Positions 62,309 through 64,000 of a stretch of 64,000 nucleotides of DNA are shown piece by piece. The number at the start of each line of letters is the position of its first letter. Position 1 is the stretch's first letter. Position numbers and translations under genes: made by a program. The notes below the pieces were generated by a model, which saw only the letters and a list, made by a program, of their open reading frames with translations, did no database searches and was not told where the DNA came from. The DNA lies in NCBI RefSeq assembly GCF_001613545.1, contig NZ_BDCO01000002.1, forward strand, positions 3,699,299 to 3,763,298. The letters run 5' to 3'. The DNA comes from Terrimicrobium sacchariphilum (GTDB lineage: Bacteria; Verrucomicrobiota; Verrucomicrobiia; Chthoniobacterales; Terrimicrobiaceae).

Positions 62309-63109
62309 TCAGCGGGTGAGAACAAGCAACGGAGCGGGAATCGATTCCATTGGGGTTTCATCCGCAGTCCCATCAGTTTCCTCGGGAGAGAAATGCAGCA
62401 TCTCAATGGTGCCATCGAAACGCTCAACCATCGCCGTACAACTCTCGACCCAGTCCCCGGTATTGTAGTAGGTGACGCCGTTCACCTCGCGCATTGCTGC
62501 AGTATGAATGTGTCCACATAGCACCCCATCGACATCGAAATCCCGCGCGTACCGTACGATGGCCTCTTCGAACTGCCCGATAAAGCTCACGACATTCTTT
62601 ACCTCCGCCTTCACATAGGCGCTCAGGGACCAATAGCCGAGGCCCATTGCGCGGCGGAAGAAATTCACGACGCCGTTGCATCGCATGAGCAGCGTATATC
62701 CCACATCGCCCACATGCGCCAGCCAGCCGAGATTCTGCACGACCGTGTCAAGTTCGTGCCCATGCATCACGAGCAACCGACGGCCATCAGCCGTGGTATG
62801 CAGGGCATTCTTCTGGAGACTGATGTTCCCGTATTGCCCAAAGAAGCGAGCAAGAAATTCGTCATGATTTCCCACCACGTAGATAATCTCGGTCCCCTTG
62901 CGAGCGCGCCGGAGAAGTTTCTGGATCACATCGTTATGCGCCTGCGGCCAGTAGATGCCGCGACGGAGCGCCCAGATATCGATCAGGTCACCCACGAGAT
63001 AGAGAGTCTCAAACTCGCTGTCCTTGAGGAACTTGAGTAGTGCGCCCGCTTTGCTGCCCCGGGTACCGAGGTGGACATCGGAAATCCATCCTGTGCGATA
63101 GTGGTTCAT
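62309..63109 (-). CDS. UDP-2,3-diacylglucosamine diphosphatase-like metallophosphoesterase (LpxH-like)
   Basis: 266 aa. Calcineurin-like motifs in order: SDVHLGTRGSKAG (D, H), YLVGDLIDIWALRRG, YVVGNHDEFLARFF, LLVMHGHELDTVVQNLGWLAH and GVLCGHIHTAAM. The GDLID-x-W and Arg-rich loop fit LpxH/LpxH2 enzymes which cleave UDP-diacylglucosamine in lipid A synthesis. Peripheral inner membrane. Convergent with the YyaL-like gene, gap 23 bases. Confidence 0.87.
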   Translation of the reverse strand: MNHYRTGWISDVHLGTRGSKAGALLKFLKDSEFETLYLVGDLIDIWALRRGIYWPQAHNDVIQKLLRRARKGTEIIYVVGNHDEFLARFFGQYGNISLQKNALHTTADGRRLLVMHGHELDTVVQNLGWLAHVGDVGYTLLMRCNGVVNFFRRAMGLGYWSLSAYVKAEVKNVVSFIGQFEEAIVRYARDFDVDGVLCGHIHTAAMREVNGVTYYNTGDWVESCTAMVERFDGTIEMLHFSPEETDGTADETPMESIPAPLLVLTR

Positions 63110-63256
63110 GTGAAAGGGTAGACTTATTCACAGGATATTCTCCCCAACGGGCGCGCCAACGTCGTTAATGTTACGATTCCTCCTCATGGGAAATCCGCAA
63201 TCGGACTCGAATGCGTCTACACACCCTGTATATTTGTCGTTGTCGACTCTCCCGCT

Positions 63257-63787
63257 ATGACAGACACCGCCCTATGGTATTGCGTTCGTACCAAGCCCAA
63301 GAATGAACGGCTGACCAGCCAACTCCTCCGTATGGAGGTCGGGCTAGCGGTTTTTTGTCCATTTATCCGCTTTGAGCGCGCGAGGCGGACAGGGCGTACG
63401 TGGGTAACGGAGGCTATGTTTCCCGGGTATATTTTTGCGCGAATGGATTATTCGACGCAAAGCCGGCACGTCCGATCAATCCGCGGAGTCCTCACAATCG
63501 TGGGATTTGGAGATTCTCCGACAGTCGTGCCCGAGGAAATCGTGGAGGATCTGCGGCGCGAGGTTCAGGATGGGGAAACCATTGTCATCCAGCCACAAAT
63601 CGAAATCGGCGAGGAGGTCAACGTGATTGCCGGTCCCTTCCAGGGATTACGTGCGGTGGTGAGCAGAGTGCTGCCCGCAAGGGAGCGAGTAGCGGTTTTG
63701 TTGGAGGTTCTTGGGATGGAGCGCGAGGTGGAGGTTTCGACGAAGGCGGTGCTTCCGGATCAGCCGCATCCGATGTGTAAGGAATAA
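63257..63787 (+). CDS. NusG/RfaH-family transcription elongation paralogue
   Basis: 176 aa. NGN domain (WYCVRTKPKNERLTSQLLRMEVGLAVFCPFIRFERARRTG, VTEAMFPGYIFARMDYST, SIRGVLTIVGFGDSPTVVPEEIV) and a C-terminal KOW (IGEEVNVIAGPFQGLRAVVSRVLPARERVAVLLEVLG). The FPGYIF and IRGV motifs are shared by NusG and RfaH. The length, the TRFERARRTGR-like basic patch and the isolated gene position (not in secE-nusG-rplK) point to a specialised RfaH/LoaP/UpxY-type factor. These often antiterminate long polysaccharide operons, and such an operon starts at 29831. Convergent with the rRNA operon. Confidence 0.85.
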   Translation: MTDTALWYCVRTKPKNERLTSQLLRMEVGLAVFCPFIRFERARRTGRTWVTEAMFPGYIFARMDYSTQSRHVRSIRGVLTIVGFGDSPTVVPEEIVEDLRREVQDGETIVIQPQIEIGEEVNVIAGPFQGLRAVVSRVLPARERVAVLLEVLGMEREVEVSTKAVLPDQPHPMCKE

Positions 63788-63834
63788 GAAAAGCCCCCCT
63801 GGGATGGGGTGGAGTGCGGCAGTGGGGGGGGGGT

Positions 63835-63870
63835 AAAAAAAAGCGCCAGGTGCTGGTGGGCGCACTGGCG
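63835..63870 (-). terminator. second (distal) terminator of the rRNA operon
   Basis: On the minus strand: stem CGCCAG / CTGGCG (63844-63849 with 63865-63870) plus TGC/GCA after a one-base bulge, then eight T (63835-63842). Confidence 0.8.
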
Positions 63871-63872
63871 TA

Positions 63873-63913
63873 TAAAAAAAGGACCCCGCTACGGGCTTTC
63901 GCCTATAGCGGGG
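63873..63913 (-). terminator. first terminator of the rRNA operon
   Basis: On the minus strand, directly after the 5S gene: stem CCCCGCTA / TAGCGGGG extended by GGC/GCC with a small internal mismatch and a GAAA loop, followed by TCC and T7. Confidence 0.93.
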
Positions 63914-63917
63914 TTAA

Positions 63918-64000
63918 CTCTGGCAACGACCTACTCTCGCGCAAGCTATACAAGCACTACCATCGGAGCTGTGACGTTTCACTTCCGTGTTCGAGATGGG
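63918..64000 (-). rRNA. rrf: 5S ribosomal RNA, 3' part (truncated by the window end)
   Basis: The reverse complement reads CCCATCTCGAACACGGAAGTGAA at the window edge, then the TCCGATGGTAGTGC helix region and the GCGAGAGTAGGTCGTTGCCAGAG end, all conserved 5S elements. The 5' third lies outside the window. It implies an rRNA operon on the minus strand to the right. Confidence 0.96.

Overview
The window looks like a chromosomal segment of a Gram-negative, high-GC, diderm bacterium, most likely a member of the Verrucomicrobiota. This is inferred from the gene mix (Wza/Wzc capsule export, LpxH-like hydrolase, alginate-export porin, paired PilT-type ATPases, CPXCG zinc-ribbon protein) and is not proven. 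There is no usable marker beyond a partial 5S rRNA. I see no insertion sequence, integrase, tRNA or CRISPR array.

Layout. (1) 1-5600, plus strand: a small catabolic/accessory operon with an ABM-domain membrane protein, a YtcJ-like amidohydrolase, a chloroperoxidase-like alpha/beta hydrolase, an alginate_export porin that seems to start at CTG, and a lipoprotein with a duplicated domain. (2) 5618-29831, minus strand: a ~24 kb Wzx/Wzy-type exopolysaccharide locus. Read 5' to 3' it encodes a secreted Ala-rich protein with eight exact 15-residue repeats, an outer-membrane barrel, Wza, a Wzc-type tyrosine autokinase, an initiating sugar-phosphate transferase, Wzx, a nitroreductase, a pyruvyltransferase, three GT2 enzymes, a polymerase-like protein, an acyltransferase, two GT4 enzymes, a PslG-like glycosidase, a beta-helix protein, a second O-antigen ligase/polymerase-like protein and two lipoproteins. 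(3) 30027-34907, minus: MarR regulator, membrane-fusion protein and RND pump, closed by a strong terminator. (4) 35137-35442: a decayed LacI-type regulator. (5) 35447-43485: housekeeping genes (NagZ-like, nadD, rsfS, AhpD-like, peroxiredoxin, coaX), two PilT-family ATPases and a YqjD/YqjE-like membrane trio. (6) 43589-48715: galactokinase, a YcxB-like protein and an ackA-pta operon ending in a clear terminator. (7) 48714-52482, minus: a GntR(YtrA)-ABC operon with three tandem paralogous permease-like proteins and a promoter/operator that abuts the first start codon. (8) 52572-56013: SirB1-like protein, CinA and an NCS2 purine permease. (9) 56098-60148, plus: a tightly overlapping four-gene signalling operon. 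(10) 60222-64000: YyaL-like thioredoxin-domain protein, LpxH-like phosphoesterase, a NusG/RfaH paralogue, and the 3' end of an rRNA operon (5S, minus) with two tandem terminators.

The most striking system is the operon at 56098-60148. An Amt ammonium-transporter domain is fused to a SpoIIE/PP2C phosphatase. It is followed by SiaB-type kinase and SiaC-type phosphoprotein genes, and then by a soluble histidine kinase in the position held by the diguanylate cyclase SiaD in Pseudomonas. This suggests an ammonium-gated partner-switching relay that ends in a histidine kinase instead of c-di-GMP synthesis. A second theme is the polysaccharide locus, with its unusual repeat protein, its own hydrolases and a NusG/RfaH paralogue elsewhere in the window that might antiterminate it.
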